From contig NZ_CP120983.1 in assembly GCF_030719215.1 (NCBI RefSeq), positions 124,001-188,000 on the forward strand: a stretch of DNA of 64,000 nt, given 5' to 3'. Within the stretch, counting starts at the first letter, position 1; the number at the start of each line of letters is the position of its first letter. The notes beneath the pieces were generated by a model. It worked only from the letters and a program-made list of their open reading frames with translations, was not told the DNA's origin and ran no database searches. A program made the position numbers and the translations under genes. Positions 24,216-32,685 of this stretch are shown here, piece by piece. This DNA comes from Streptomyces sp. Alt3 (GTDB taxonomy: Bacteria; Actinomycetota; Actinomycetes; Streptomycetales; Streptomycetaceae).

Positions 24216-25593
24216 GGGTGTGGTGCGGGTCGAACGCCGCCTTGATGCGGCGTTGCAGGGCGTGGTTGTCGGTTCCGAGCTCCTCGGCGATCCACTGCCG
24301 TTTGAGGGTGCCGACCCCGTGCTCACCGGTGAGGGTGCCGCCGAGTCTCAGGGCGAGGGCGAAGATGTCTCCCGCCGTCTCCCACGCCGCCTCGGGAAGC
24401 TCGGTCAGGCCGGCATCGACCACGATGATCGGGTGAAGGTTGCCGTCGGCGGCGTGCGCGAGGGTGAAGACGGGCACGCCGCGACGCACGGAGATGTCCT
24501 CGATGGCCCTCACCGCCTCGGCGAGCCGGGAGCGGGGGACCGCGATGTCCTCGATCAGCGGGCGGCCGAGACGTTCGAGCGCGGGCAGGGCGAAGCGGCG
24601 GGCAGCGAGCAGGGCGTCCGCCTCTGCGTCGTCCGCGGCGACCACGAGGGAGGTGACGCGCCCTGCGAGCACGGCCGCGACCCGTTCGGCCTCGGCCTGC
24701 GCGCCGGCGCCGTCGCACTGCACGATGAGCAGGGCGGCGCCCCGCTCCCGCAGGGCGGTGCCCTGGGCGGAGTCGATGGCGCTGATCACGCTGCCGTCCA
24801 GCAGTTCCGCCATCGCCGTCTCGATGCCGGCGGCCGTGATGGCGCTGGACGCGTCGGCGGCGGCCTCGAAGGTGTCGAAGTAGGCGGCGAGAGTCGCGGT
24901 GGCGACGGGCACGGGACGCAGTCGCACGGTCGCCTCCGTGACAACGGCGAGGGTGCCCTCCGAACCCGTGATCAGAGCCGTCAGGTCGTATCCCGCGACA
25001 CCTTTGACGGTGCGCCGGCCGGTCCGCACGACGGTGCCGTCCGCGAGGACGGCCTCGACACCCAGCACGCTGTCCCGGGTCACCCCGTACTTGGCACAGC
25101 GCAGACCCCCGGCGTTCGTGGCGATGTTCCCGCCGATCGTGGAGAGTGCGGCGCTGGCCGGGTCGGGAGCGTAGCGCAGACCGTGTGCGGCGGCTGCCCG
25201 GTCGAGGTGGGCGGTGACGACACCGGGTTCGACGACGGCGACCTGGTCCTGCGGAGCGATCTCCAGGATGCGGTTCATCCGGGACAGGTCGAGCACCAGG
25301 TTGCCCTCCCCCGCCGTGGCTCCCCCGGAGAGCCCGGTGCCCGCGCCGCGCGGCACGACGGGCACGCCCAGGGCGTCGGCGTGCCGCAGCGCCGTCGAGA
25401 CGTCGTCGGTGCGCCGGGCATGTACGACAGCGAGCGGCTCGCCGCCGGCCGGGGCACCCGACCGGTCGGTGGCATACGGGGCGACGCGAGCAGGATCGCT
25501 GGTCAGCCGGTCGGGAGGCAGGTCCCTGGCGAGCAGTCCGAGCAGGCGCGCTCCCGCCGCCGCCTGCTCCACGGACTGGGTGACCGTGCTCAT
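24193..25593 (-). CDS. FAD-linked oxidase, GlcD/D-lactate dehydrogenase type
   Basis: A 466-aa flavoprotein that oxidises a 2-hydroxy acid such as glycolate or D-lactate. The PCMH-type FAD domain is seen at residues ~45-220: VVPRGAGTGLSGGATAGEGN, STIGGNIATNAGGLRCAKYG, GVAGYDLTALITGSEGTL. The C-terminal GlcD cap ends in HAADGNLHPIIVVDAG and GTLTGEHGVGTLKRQW, which carry the substrate/metal-binding His and Glu residues. It is divergent from the LysR gene, 119 bp apart with a perfect palindrome between them, so LysR is its probable regulator. Confidence 0.9.
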   Translation of the reverse strand: MSTVTQSVEQAAAGARLLGLLARDLPPDRLTSDPARVAPYATDRSGAPAGGEPLAVVHARRTDDVSTALRHADALGVPVVPRGAGTGLSGGATAGEGNLVLDLSRMNRILEIAPQDQVAVVEPGVVTAHLDRAAAAHGLRYAPDPASAALSTIGGNIATNAGGLRCAKYGVTRDSVLGVEAVLADGTVVRTGRRTVKGVAGYDLTALITGSEGTLAVVTEATVRLRPVPVATATLAAYFDTFEAAADASSAITAAGIETAMAELLDGSVISAIDSAQGTALRERGAALLIVQCDGAGAQAEAERVAAVLAGRVTSLVVAADDAEADALLAARRFALPALERLGRPLIEDIAVPRSRLAEAVRAIEDISVRRGVPVFTLAHAADGNLHPIIVVDAGLTELPEAAWETAGDIFALALRLGGTLTGEHGVGTLKRQWIAEELGTDNHALQRRIKAAFDPHHTLNPGKAV

Positions 25594-25662
25594 GGTGCGG
25601 CCGTTGTGTGCGACATGGCCTCAGGATGGCCGGTCCCGCCACACACGTCCAACAAGGATCAA

Positions 25663-25678
25663 CGATCACAAGTGATCG
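25663..25678. promoter_or_regulatory. Candidate LysR-type operator
   Basis: A perfect 16-bp palindrome cgatcac-aa-gtgatcg lies in the 119-bp gap between the divergent FAD oxidase and LysR genes. Its length and placement fit a LysR recognition site. Confidence 0.55.
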
Positions 25679-25712
25679 CGATTGCTTATTAGTTGGTGCT
25701 AGCGTGAACCAG

Positions 25713-26624
25713 ATGGTCCCTGTCTTCGACATCGTCGCGCTGCGCAGCCTGGTCGCCGTCGCCGACCGCGGCGGATTCCACCGCGCGGCCGAATCCCTGT
25801 CGCTCAGTCAGTCCGCTGTAAGCCAGCATGTGCGGCGGCTGGAGAAGGCCCTGGGCCGGCCGGTGGTGGAGCGGGCGGGCCGGGCGACACGGTTCACGGA
25901 GGCGGGCAGTCTCCTGCTCGACGAGGCCCGCCGGATCCTCGGCGTCCACGACGAGGCCGCACGGCGACTGCTCGGTTCCGAGCCCGCCACCATCGTGATC
26001 GGCTCGACCGAGCACGCCGCCGACCAGATCCTCCCGAGGATCACCGCGGCCGTGCACCACACGCACCCCAACTGCCGGGTCAGGTTCCGCATCGACCGTT
26101 CAGCCCGGCTGGTCGACGCCGTCGACCGCCGGTCGGTGGATCTCGCCGTGTACGTGACGGAGGCGGCCTCCACCGAAGGCATGCAGGTGGGAGGGCTCCC
26201 CCTGAGCTGGTACGCGGCGCCGGGATGGACTCCTCCCCCGGCTCCGGCGCCGCTTCCGCTGGTGGCCGTCGAGGCACCCTGCGCGATCCGGCGCCGCGCC
26301 CTGGACGTACTGGGCACGCACGGCATCCCGGCCTCGGTGGTCTGCGACGCCGGCTATCTGGCGGGAGTCCTGGACGCAACCCGCGCCGGGCTCGGGGTGG
26401 CACTGCTGGCCTCCGTCGGCCGGGGTCCGGACGGTCTCGTCGAGTACGCCGGCCTGCCCCGCCCTCCGGCGATCCGGATGAGCGCCCACGCCCGCCCGGG
26501 CGCCGACCCCGCGATGGTGATGCACGCGGTGGAGGCGATCCGGTCGCTGCTGGTGGAGCTGGACGTCTCCGGGGCCGGGGCGGACGACGGCCTGCCGCTC
26601 CCCCAGGTGACCGCGGCGCCCTGA
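25713..26624 (+). CDS. LysR-family transcriptional regulator
   Basis: A 303-aa activator/repressor. The winged HTH occupies residues 4-62 (DIVALRSLVAVADRGGFHRA, LSQSAVSQHVRRLEKALGRP), followed by the effector-binding domain (TIVIGSTEHAADQILPRITA and later GYLAGVLDATRAGLGVALLA). ATG 25713 gives the canonical N-terminus; GTG 25704 would add three residues. Divergent from the FAD oxidase, it probably controls that gene in response to a carboxylic acid. Confidence 0.92.
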   Translation: MVPVFDIVALRSLVAVADRGGFHRAAESLSLSQSAVSQHVRRLEKALGRPVVERAGRATRFTEAGSLLLDEARRILGVHDEAARRLLGSEPATIVIGSTEHAADQILPRITAAVHHTHPNCRVRFRIDRSARLVDAVDRRSVDLAVYVTEAASTEGMQVGGLPLSWYAAPGWTPPPAPAPLPLVAVEAPCAIRRRALDVLGTHGIPASVVCDAGYLAGVLDATRAGLGVALLASVGRGPDGLVEYAGLPRPPAIRMSAHARPGADPAMVMHAVEAIRSLLVELDVSGAGADDGLPLPQVTAAP

Positions 26625-26722
26625 TCCCCTTCCGGACCTGGCTGCCGGACCCCGATTCCACGGCACCGGCCTCCGCGCAACCACTTCGTGCGAGGCCGGG
26701 ACAACCGGGCACCGAGCAGGGT

Positions 26723-27100
26723 TCAGGCGCTGGAAGGCTTGATCTCCCCCGCGAAGACGATGACTTGGTCGATGAGGCTGCGCCGCAGGTGGACGACGTC
26801 CGTTCCCGCCAGGCGGGGGCCTCCGTCCGGCGTGGTGAACACCCATCGGTACCGGGCCCACTCGTCGGGCATGTCCACTGCCGAGCAACGCACCATCGTG
26901 CCGGCCCCAGCCGGGTGGCGCCGGATGTCCAGCACGAATCGTTCGACGGCCTCGATGCCCTCGCTACGGCCCAACGGCCCCCAGAAGACGACGTCCGAAG
27001 TGAGAGCCTGCGAGAGCAGGCTCGTCACACCGCTGTCGTCCGAGGCGTTGAAAGCGGAGATGAATGTGTCGATCGCGGACCGCGCGTTCTCTTCATGCAT
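26723..27100 (-). CDS. SnoaL/NTF2-like family protein
   Basis: A 125-aa protein with the cone-shaped SnoaL/NTF2 fold signature: IDTFISAFNASDDSGVTSLL at the N-terminus, TSDVVFWGPLGRSEGIEAVE in the middle, and the final strand RSLIDQVIVFAGEIKPS. It is cytoplasmic. The family includes isomerases, cyclases and ligand-binding proteins, so no reaction can be named. It is convergent with the LysR gene. Confidence 0.78.
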   Translation of the reverse strand: MHEENARSAIDTFISAFNASDDSGVTSLLSQALTSDVVFWGPLGRSEGIEAVERFVLDIRRHPAGAGTMVRCSAVDMPDEWARYRWVFTTPDGGPRLAGTDVVHLRRSLIDQVIVFAGEIKPSSA

Positions 27101-27327
27101 GCACCAGTAGTACCAGTCCGCTCACGCCCCTCGGGGCTCCTTCCGGGCACACGGGACCGTCACCGCCCCGTAGCTGAGGATGCGGTCTTCCCCGGACCAC
27201 TCCGATCGGTGACGGCGCCCGGGAACGACCGGTTCCTGCCGGGGCCACCCACTGTGGAGTGTGCGGATCGCCTCCACCGGCCGGGGTCGTCATCGCCGCC
27301 CCCGGAACCGACGCCTACGCTCCTGGC

Positions 27328-28260
27328 ATGCAGCGCAGCGATGTCACGCGGGACGACGGCACATGGGTGGGCCTGTCCCTGGACGTACCGGACCGCCGAC
27401 AGCCGGAGTTGTGCGTCTTCGGTGCAGGAGCCCGGCTGCTGGTCTCACAGCTGTCGAGGCCCGTGCTGCTCGCCATCGTCGAAGAGCCCCTCCAGGGCGT
27501 CGACTTCTGGCGTACCGACGCATACCGCTCTTTCGTCCCACCGCTGCGCGCCGACATGGGGCGCGCCTTGTCGGGCAGCCCGGAACGCTGGGCCCATCAC
27601 TTCGCCCGACACCTCGGCGACTCGCCGGGCAGCCCATTGCACGAGGGCCGCTGGCTGCTCTCGTGCGAAAGCCCGCTCAAGCGCCGGCGCCACGCCGCCA
27701 CCTCGCATGCCGAGTACTGGAGCTCGATGCTCGTCGAGGGCCATCCGGACGGATACATCGACTGGTGTCTCCACTCCACGTCGTGGGAGATTCTGCCTCT
27801 GCGGCCGATGCCAGGTCCTGACGACAGCCGGGTCAAGGCGTACCGCAAGCAGGCCCGCGAGGGGACACTCCCGCCCGTTCTGCTGTGGTGGGTCAGTGGC
27901 CTGGACTGTCATCTGATCCTGGACGGTCACGCGCGACTCGCCGCCGCTGTCGCCGAGTCCATCGAGCCTCCGCTGATGCAGTTGCACCGCACGCTGCCGC
28001 ACGACGACCTGGCCGCACGCGTCGGTGACGCCGTCCGTTTCTACGAGTGTGAACTGGCACGCTTCGCCGAACTCCGCGCCGTCCACGGCCCCACGGTCCC
28101 GGACGGCGCCGCCACCGCCGGACCACAGCTCGTCCGCCTCCTCCACGACCTGGACACCGGGCAACGGCCGACCTGGGCCTGGCCCCTGCCGGGCGGGGAA
28201 GGTCAGTGGCATCGCATCGCGCGCGAGGTGACAGTCGGCAACCGCTGGCCTCCCGCCTGA
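27328..28260 (+). CDS. Hypothetical protein with a ParB-like DGHARLAA motif
   Basis: A 310-aa protein I do not recognise. It is soluble, with no signal or membrane segment. A motif at residues ~190-215 (WWVSGLDCHLILDGHARLAA) resembles the ligand loop of ParB/Srx-fold domains (D-G-H-x-R-L-x-A), which bind nucleotides. The N-terminal part (LLVSQLSRPVLLAIVEEPLQ) looks globular. ATG 27328 (MQRSDVT) is preferred over the upstream TTG/GTG options, whose added residues resemble non-coding DNA. It stands alone between the SnoaL and cellulase genes. Confidence 0.7.
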   Translation: MQRSDVTRDDGTWVGLSLDVPDRRQPELCVFGAGARLLVSQLSRPVLLAIVEEPLQGVDFWRTDAYRSFVPPLRADMGRALSGSPERWAHHFARHLGDSPGSPLHEGRWLLSCESPLKRRRHAATSHAEYWSSMLVEGHPDGYIDWCLHSTSWEILPLRPMPGPDDSRVKAYRKQAREGTLPPVLLWWVSGLDCHLILDGHARLAAAVAESIEPPLMQLHRTLPHDDLAARVGDAVRFYECELARFAELRAVHGPTVPDGAATAGPQLVRLLHDLDTGQRPTWAWPLPGGEGQWHRIAREVTVGNRWPPA

Positions 28261-28371
28261 GCACTGCCGGACCGCTCCCGCAGCCCCTTCATCATGTCCG
28301 GCCGCATCACCGGGACTCTTCAGGGATGTCATGACCCTGGCGAAACACGGGAACCACCCTCACAATGCAGA

Positions 28372-28385
28372 TGGGAGCGCTCCCA
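28372..28385. promoter_or_regulatory. CebR operator (cellulose/cello-oligosaccharide regulon)
   Basis: The perfect 14-bp palindrome tgggagcgctccca is the canonical CebR box of Streptomyces. It lies 56 bp upstream of the GH9 cellulase start. CebR, encoded elsewhere, releases this site when cellobiose or cellotriose binds it. Confidence 0.9.
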
Positions 28386-28441
28386 CTGATCCGGGCCCGC
28401 TCTCCCGCGCCCATCGCATCTGCCGACGAAAGGCCTTCCCG

Positions 28442-31102
28442 GTGACTGCCTCACCACCCCCCGCACGGCCCGTGCGCAAGCGCCCCCTGCACGGGCGACG
28501 CGTTTTCGGGATGTCAGCTGCCGCCTTACTGTTCGCCGCCGCGCTGGCGGCGCCCGGTACAGCCGGTGCGCAGGAGGCCGAGCCCGGCCCCGAGCAGATC
28601 TCCAACGGCGACTTCGCCGCCGGTACCGCCCCCTGGTGGTGGACTGCGAACGCACCGGCGGCCGTGTCGGACGGCCGGCTGTGCGCCCAGGTGCCCGCCG
28701 GGACGGCCAACGCCTGGGACGTCATCGTCGGCCAGAACGACGTCCCGATCGTCGCCGGCGAAAGCTACGAACTTTCCTACTCGGCCAGTTCGGCCGTGCC
28801 CCTGACCGTCCAGACCCGGGTCCAGGAGGCTGCCGAGCCGTACACGACGGTGCTCGCCACGGCGGATCCGGTGGGTACGGACGCCACACGGGTGACCCGT
28901 ACGTTCACGGCCTCGGTGGACCTGCCGGCCGCGTCGGTGCAGTTGCAGATCGGGGGCGGTGAGCGGGCGACGGCCTTCTGCCTGGACGACGTGTCGCTGC
29001 GGGGCGGGGCCGAACCACCCGTGTACGTACCGGACACCGGGTCACGTGTCCGGGTCAACCAGGTCGGGTACCTGCCCCACGGCCCCAAGAGCGGCACCGT
29101 GGTCACCGATGCCGAGGCCCCGCTGACCTGGACGGTGAAGACCGCGGACGGCACGACGGCCGCCACCGGCAGGACCGTCCCGCAGGGCGAGGACCCCAGC
29201 TCACGACAGCGGGTCCACACCTTCGGCTTCGGTGACCTCACCACCGCCGGCGACGGGTACACCGTCGAGGTCGACGGTGAGACGAGCGAGCCGTTCTCGA
29301 TCCGCGGGGACCTGTACGACGGGCTGCGCTCCGACGCGCTGGCGTACTTCTACCACAACCGCAGCGGCACCCCCATCGAGGCCGACCTCGTCGGCGAGGA
29401 GTACGCCCGCCCGGCCGGCCACGTGGGTGTCGCGCCCAACAAGGGCGACACCGACGTCCCCTGCCGGCCAGGCGACTGCGACTACCGGCTGGACGTGTCC
29501 GGCGGCTGGTACGACGCGGGCGACCACGGCAAGTACGTCGTCAACGGCGGCATCTCGGTGGCCCAGCTGATGTCCACGTACGAGCGCACCCTGACCGCCC
29601 CGGACGCCGAGTCGGCGGAGCTCGGCGACGGCGAGCTGCGCGTGCCCGAACGCGACAACGGGGTGCCGGACATCCTGGACGAGGCGCGCTGGGAGATGGA
29701 CTTCCTGATCAAGATGCAGGTCCCGGCCGGCGAACCGCTGGCGGGGATGGCGCACCACAAGATGCACGACGCCCAGTGGACGGGGCTGCCGATGAAGCCG
29801 CACCTCGACCCCCAGCAACGCGAGTTGCATCCTCCGTCGACGGCCGCCACGCTGAACCTCGCCGCTTCGGCCGCCCAGTGCGCCCGGCTCTACGCACCGT
29901 TCGACGCGGCCTTCGCGGACCGCTGCCGGCGGGCCGCCGAGACCGCGTGGACCGCGGCGAAGGAGCACCCGGACGTGCTCGCCGACCCGAACGACGGTAC
30001 CGGTGGCGGCGCGTACAGCGACAACGACGTCTCCGACGAGTTCTACTGGGCGGCCGCCGAGCTGTTCACCACGACCGGCGAGGACACCTACCGCCAGGCA
30101 GTTCTCTCCTCCCCTCTGCACGGCGACACGGACGCGGCCTTCCCGGCGGGCGGCGGCATCTCGTGGGGCTACACAGCAGGGCTGGGAGTCCTCACACTGG
30201 CCACCGTGCCGAACGGTCTGACCTCGGCACAGTTGGGTGAGGTCCGCACCGTCGTCACCACAGGCGCCGACCGCTACGCCGCGCAGTCCCGCGCGCAGGC
30301 GTACGGACTCCCGTACGCCCCCAAGGACGAGGATTACGTCTGGGGATCGAACAGCCAGGTCCTTAACAACATGATCGTGCTGGCCACGGCCCACGACCTG
30401 ACCGGCGAAACCGCCTACCAGGACGCGGTGCTGAGCGGCGCCGACTACCTCCTCGGCCGCAACCCCCTCAACCAGTCGTACGTCACCGGTTACGGCGAGC
30501 GGGACTCACGCAACCAGCACCACCGCTTCTGGGCGCATCAGAACGATCCCTCCCTCCCGAACCCGGCGCCCGGCTCCGTCGCGGGCGGGCCCAACCTCAC
30601 CGCGGTCGCTTCCGGCGACCCTGTGGCGGCGGAGAAGCTGAGCGGCTGCGCCCCGGCCATGTGCTACATCGACGACATCGGGTCCTGGGCGACCAACGAG
30701 ATCACCGTCAACTGGAACGCGCCACTGGCCTTCATGGCCTCCTACCTGGACGACGCGGGCGAAGGCGGCCGGGCCGTTCAGGCCCGGACGTGCAAGGTCA
30801 CGTACTCCTCGCACCCGTGGAACAGCGGCTCGACGGTGACGGTCCGCGTCGAGAACACCGGTTCGGAGCCGGTGTCGCCGTGGTCGCTGACCTGGCTGCT
30901 CTCCGGTGACCAGCGGCTCAGTCACACCTGGAGCGCGGAGTTCGACCAGTCCGGACGCACGGTCAGCGCGAGGCCGCTGCCGTGGAACCGGACCCTGGCC
31001 CCAGGAAGCGCGGTCGACTTCGGCTTCAACACCTCGGCTGCGAGCCCGGCGCCGGACCCGGCGTCCTTCAAGCTGAACGGCCGGGCCTGCACGTCCGGCT
31101 GA
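28442..31102 (+). CDS. Secreted GH9 endoglucanase, CBM4-Ig-GH9-CBM2
   Basis: An 886-aa extracellular cellulase. A signal peptide (residues ~1-43, AALLFAAALAAPGTAGA) is followed by a CBM4/9 cellulose-binding domain (ISNGDFAAGTAPWWWTANAP; ~50-190), a cellulase N-terminal Ig-like domain (RVNQVGYLPHGPKSGTVVTD; ~200-290), a GH9 (alpha/alpha)6 barrel (~295-770) and a C-terminal CBM2 (CKVTYSSHPWNSGSTVTVRV; ~785-886). Catalytic residues are visible: Asp in YDAGDHGKYVVNGG and Glu in SWATNEITVNWN. GTG 28442 follows gaaagg. The CebR box shows induction by cello-oligosaccharides. Confidence 0.95.
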   Translation: MTASPPPARPVRKRPLHGRRVFGMSAAALLFAAALAAPGTAGAQEAEPGPEQISNGDFAAGTAPWWWTANAPAAVSDGRLCAQVPAGTANAWDVIVGQNDVPIVAGESYELSYSASSAVPLTVQTRVQEAAEPYTTVLATADPVGTDATRVTRTFTASVDLPAASVQLQIGGGERATAFCLDDVSLRGGAEPPVYVPDTGSRVRVNQVGYLPHGPKSGTVVTDAEAPLTWTVKTADGTTAATGRTVPQGEDPSSRQRVHTFGFGDLTTAGDGYTVEVDGETSEPFSIRGDLYDGLRSDALAYFYHNRSGTPIEADLVGEEYARPAGHVGVAPNKGDTDVPCRPGDCDYRLDVSGGWYDAGDHGKYVVNGGISVAQLMSTYERTLTAPDAESAELGDGELRVPERDNGVPDILDEARWEMDFLIKMQVPAGEPLAGMAHHKMHDAQWTGLPMKPHLDPQQRELHPPSTAATLNLAASAAQCARLYAPFDAAFADRCRRAAETAWTAAKEHPDVLADPNDGTGGGAYSDNDVSDEFYWAAAELFTTTGEDTYRQAVLSSPLHGDTDAAFPAGGGISWGYTAGLGVLTLATVPNGLTSAQLGEVRTVVTTGADRYAAQSRAQAYGLPYAPKDEDYVWGSNSQVLNNMIVLATAHDLTGETAYQDAVLSGADYLLGRNPLNQSYVTGYGERDSRNQHHRFWAHQNDPSLPNPAPGSVAGGPNLTAVASGDPVAAEKLSGCAPAMCYIDDIGSWATNEITVNWNAPLAFMASYLDDAGEGGRAVQARTCKVTYSSHPWNSGSTVTVRVENTGSEPVSPWSLTWLLSGDQRLSHTWSAEFDQSGRTVSARPLPWNRTLAPGSAVDFGFNTSAASPAPDPASFKLNGRACTSG

Positions 31103-31266
31103 TCACAGCCCAGGTGTCGCACGCGTCCGGGCGCGGCCCCCTTCACGGGATGCCGCTCCCGGGCGCGGTCGCTCTTCACGGGCCGCCGCTACCGGGCACC
31201 CGCGCCACGTCTGGGACCGGCTGCCCCACCACCCGACGCCTCAAGTGATCCATCTGCCGGTCGGTC

Positions 31267-32034
31267 TCAGTCCCATTCCTGCAGCTGATGGAGCAGGTCG
31301 GCATCGCCCTCCATCCGCAGCGAGCCGGCCGGGATACGCATGTACATGATCAGGGCTATTTCGCTCGCCGTGCCGTAGACGGCGGCGGTGGGCTTGCTCT
31401 CGGCGGCCTCCGCCGCGGTGAGGCGGGTGAAGCGGGAACCCGCGGCGTCCAGCGTCTGGCGCCAGGAACCAGCATCGGCTGCGTGGTAGTCCATGGTGGC
31501 GGGCTCGCCCGGCCACGGGACCGTGACGGTGCAGACGGTGGCGAGGAACTCCTCGATGGCGTCGACCGCCTCGGTCCTCGGCAGCAGCTCCTGCGGGGTA
31601 CCGGAGGCCAGCTGGGCGTCGTAGGTGTGGATCAGCGACTCCGGGACGCGGCGGCGGGCCACGGCGGCCACCGTGTGAGGCGAGGCCAGCGGCTCCCACC
31701 AGGCCCAGCAGCCCCGGTCCGGGCCGGCCTCGCGCAGAGCGGTAAGCAACTGCTCCGTCGAGTCGGCCAGCCAGGTTATGAGGGCCTCGCGCTCCCTGGG
31801 CGCCGCCAGCCCGTCCTTGCTCGGCCGCTCGGCGCCCGGCTCGGTGTTCAGCACGATGTAGGCCCAGAAGCGGTCCCCCTCGCTGAGATGGTTCGCCAGG
31901 TCGTACATCGTCCAGCCCGGGCAGGACGGGACGTCGGCGTCGAGGCTGGGGGCCGCGGCGACGGCGGCGCGGAACGCGGCGGACCGCTCGTCGATCATCC
32001 GCAGCAGGGTGGGGAAGTAGAGATGCTCAGTCAC
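31267..32034 (-). CDS. Maleylpyruvate isomerase family mycothiol-dependent enzyme
   Basis: A 255-aa protein of the actinobacterial DinB-like/MDMPI family that uses mycothiol and a metal. The N-terminal four-helix part has the typical PSCPGWTMYDLANHLSEGDR with the metal-site His. A second His region follows (PESLIHTYDAQLASG), and the C-terminal MDMPI_C domain ends in ALIMYMRIPAGSLRMEGDAD. GTG 32034 is used. Substrate unknown; family members handle thiol-transfer or isomerisation reactions. Confidence 0.85.
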   Translation of the reverse strand: MTEHLYFPTLLRMIDERSAAFRAAVAAAPSLDADVPSCPGWTMYDLANHLSEGDRFWAYIVLNTEPGAERPSKDGLAAPREREALITWLADSTEQLLTALREAGPDRGCWAWWEPLASPHTVAAVARRRVPESLIHTYDAQLASGTPQELLPRTEAVDAIEEFLATVCTVTVPWPGEPATMDYHAADAGSWRQTLDAAGSRFTRLTAAEAAESKPTAAVYGTASEIALIMYMRIPAGSLRMEGDADLLHQLQEWD

Positions 32035-32118
32035 GCAGACCTTGTATCACCCGGACCGGGACTCCCGCACTCGATTAAGAGCGCCCGGCAGTAGGCGTGC
32101 TGGGCACGCCTAGCCTGG

Positions 32119-32613
32119 TCAGCGGGCTCTGCGTGGGGAGCGGGGCCGGTCGGGGCCGGTCGGCTCGATACAGCGGGACTGGACGTGCTCGTAGATCATC
32201 GTGGTCTGCACGTCGGCGACTTCGCGGCGTTCGGTGAGCCGGTCGATGACGAAGGCGTACACGCTGTCGACGTCCGGGACTGCGATGTGGATGAGGAAGT
32301 CGTGCGCGCCCGAGGTGACGAACAGGCCGATCACCTCGGGCAGTCGGGCGGCCCACTCCCGGAACCCTTCGATGACCGGGCGGGCCGGAGGCCGGATGCG
32401 TACCGAGATGAGTGCCTGGACGGGCCGGCCGGCAGCGTCGAGGTCCAGGACCGCGTGGTAGCCGGTGATGACGCCGCGCTCACGGAGCAGCCTGACGCGT
32501 TCCAGTGAGGTCGAGGGTGAGACCCCGGTCTTGGCCGCCAGGTCGCGGTTGGTCTGCCGTGCATCGTTCTGCAGTTCCCGCAGCAGGGCCCGGTCCAGTG
32601 CATCCAATTCCAT
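32119..32613 (-). CDS. Lrp/AsnC-family transcriptional regulator
   Basis: A 164-aa regulator. The N-terminal HTH (MELDALDRALLRELQNDARQ, then DLAAKTGVSPSTSLERVRLL) and the C-terminal RAM ligand/oligomerisation domain (LISVRIRPPARPVIEGFREW; VIGLFVTSGAHDFLIHIAVP) are clear. ATG 32613 gives the standard family start. It is divergent from a DMT exporter across a 72-bp gap with overlapping inverted repeats. The arrangement is common for amino-acid exporters controlled by an Lrp-type sensor. Confidence 0.92.
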   Translation of the reverse strand: MELDALDRALLRELQNDARQTNRDLAAKTGVSPSTSLERVRLLRERGVITGYHAVLDLDAAGRPVQALISVRIRPPARPVIEGFREWAARLPEVIGLFVTSGAHDFLIHIAVPDVDSVYAFVIDRLTERREVADVQTTMIYEHVQSRCIEPTGPDRPRSPRRAR

Positions 32614-32640
32614 GAGTCCCACCGTATGCCATACGAAGTT

Positions 32641-32673
32641 CGGCAAGCAGGCGACCTTGCCGGATTCCTGCTT
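32641..32673. promoter_or_regulatory. Overlapping inverted repeats, likely Lrp-type operator
   Basis: Two interleaved inverted repeats lie in the lrp/exporter gap: cggcaag (32641-32647) with cttgccg (32656-32662), and aagcagg (32645-32651) with cctgctt (32667-32673). Confidence 0.5.
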
Positions 32674-32685
32674 AGTCTCGCGGCC

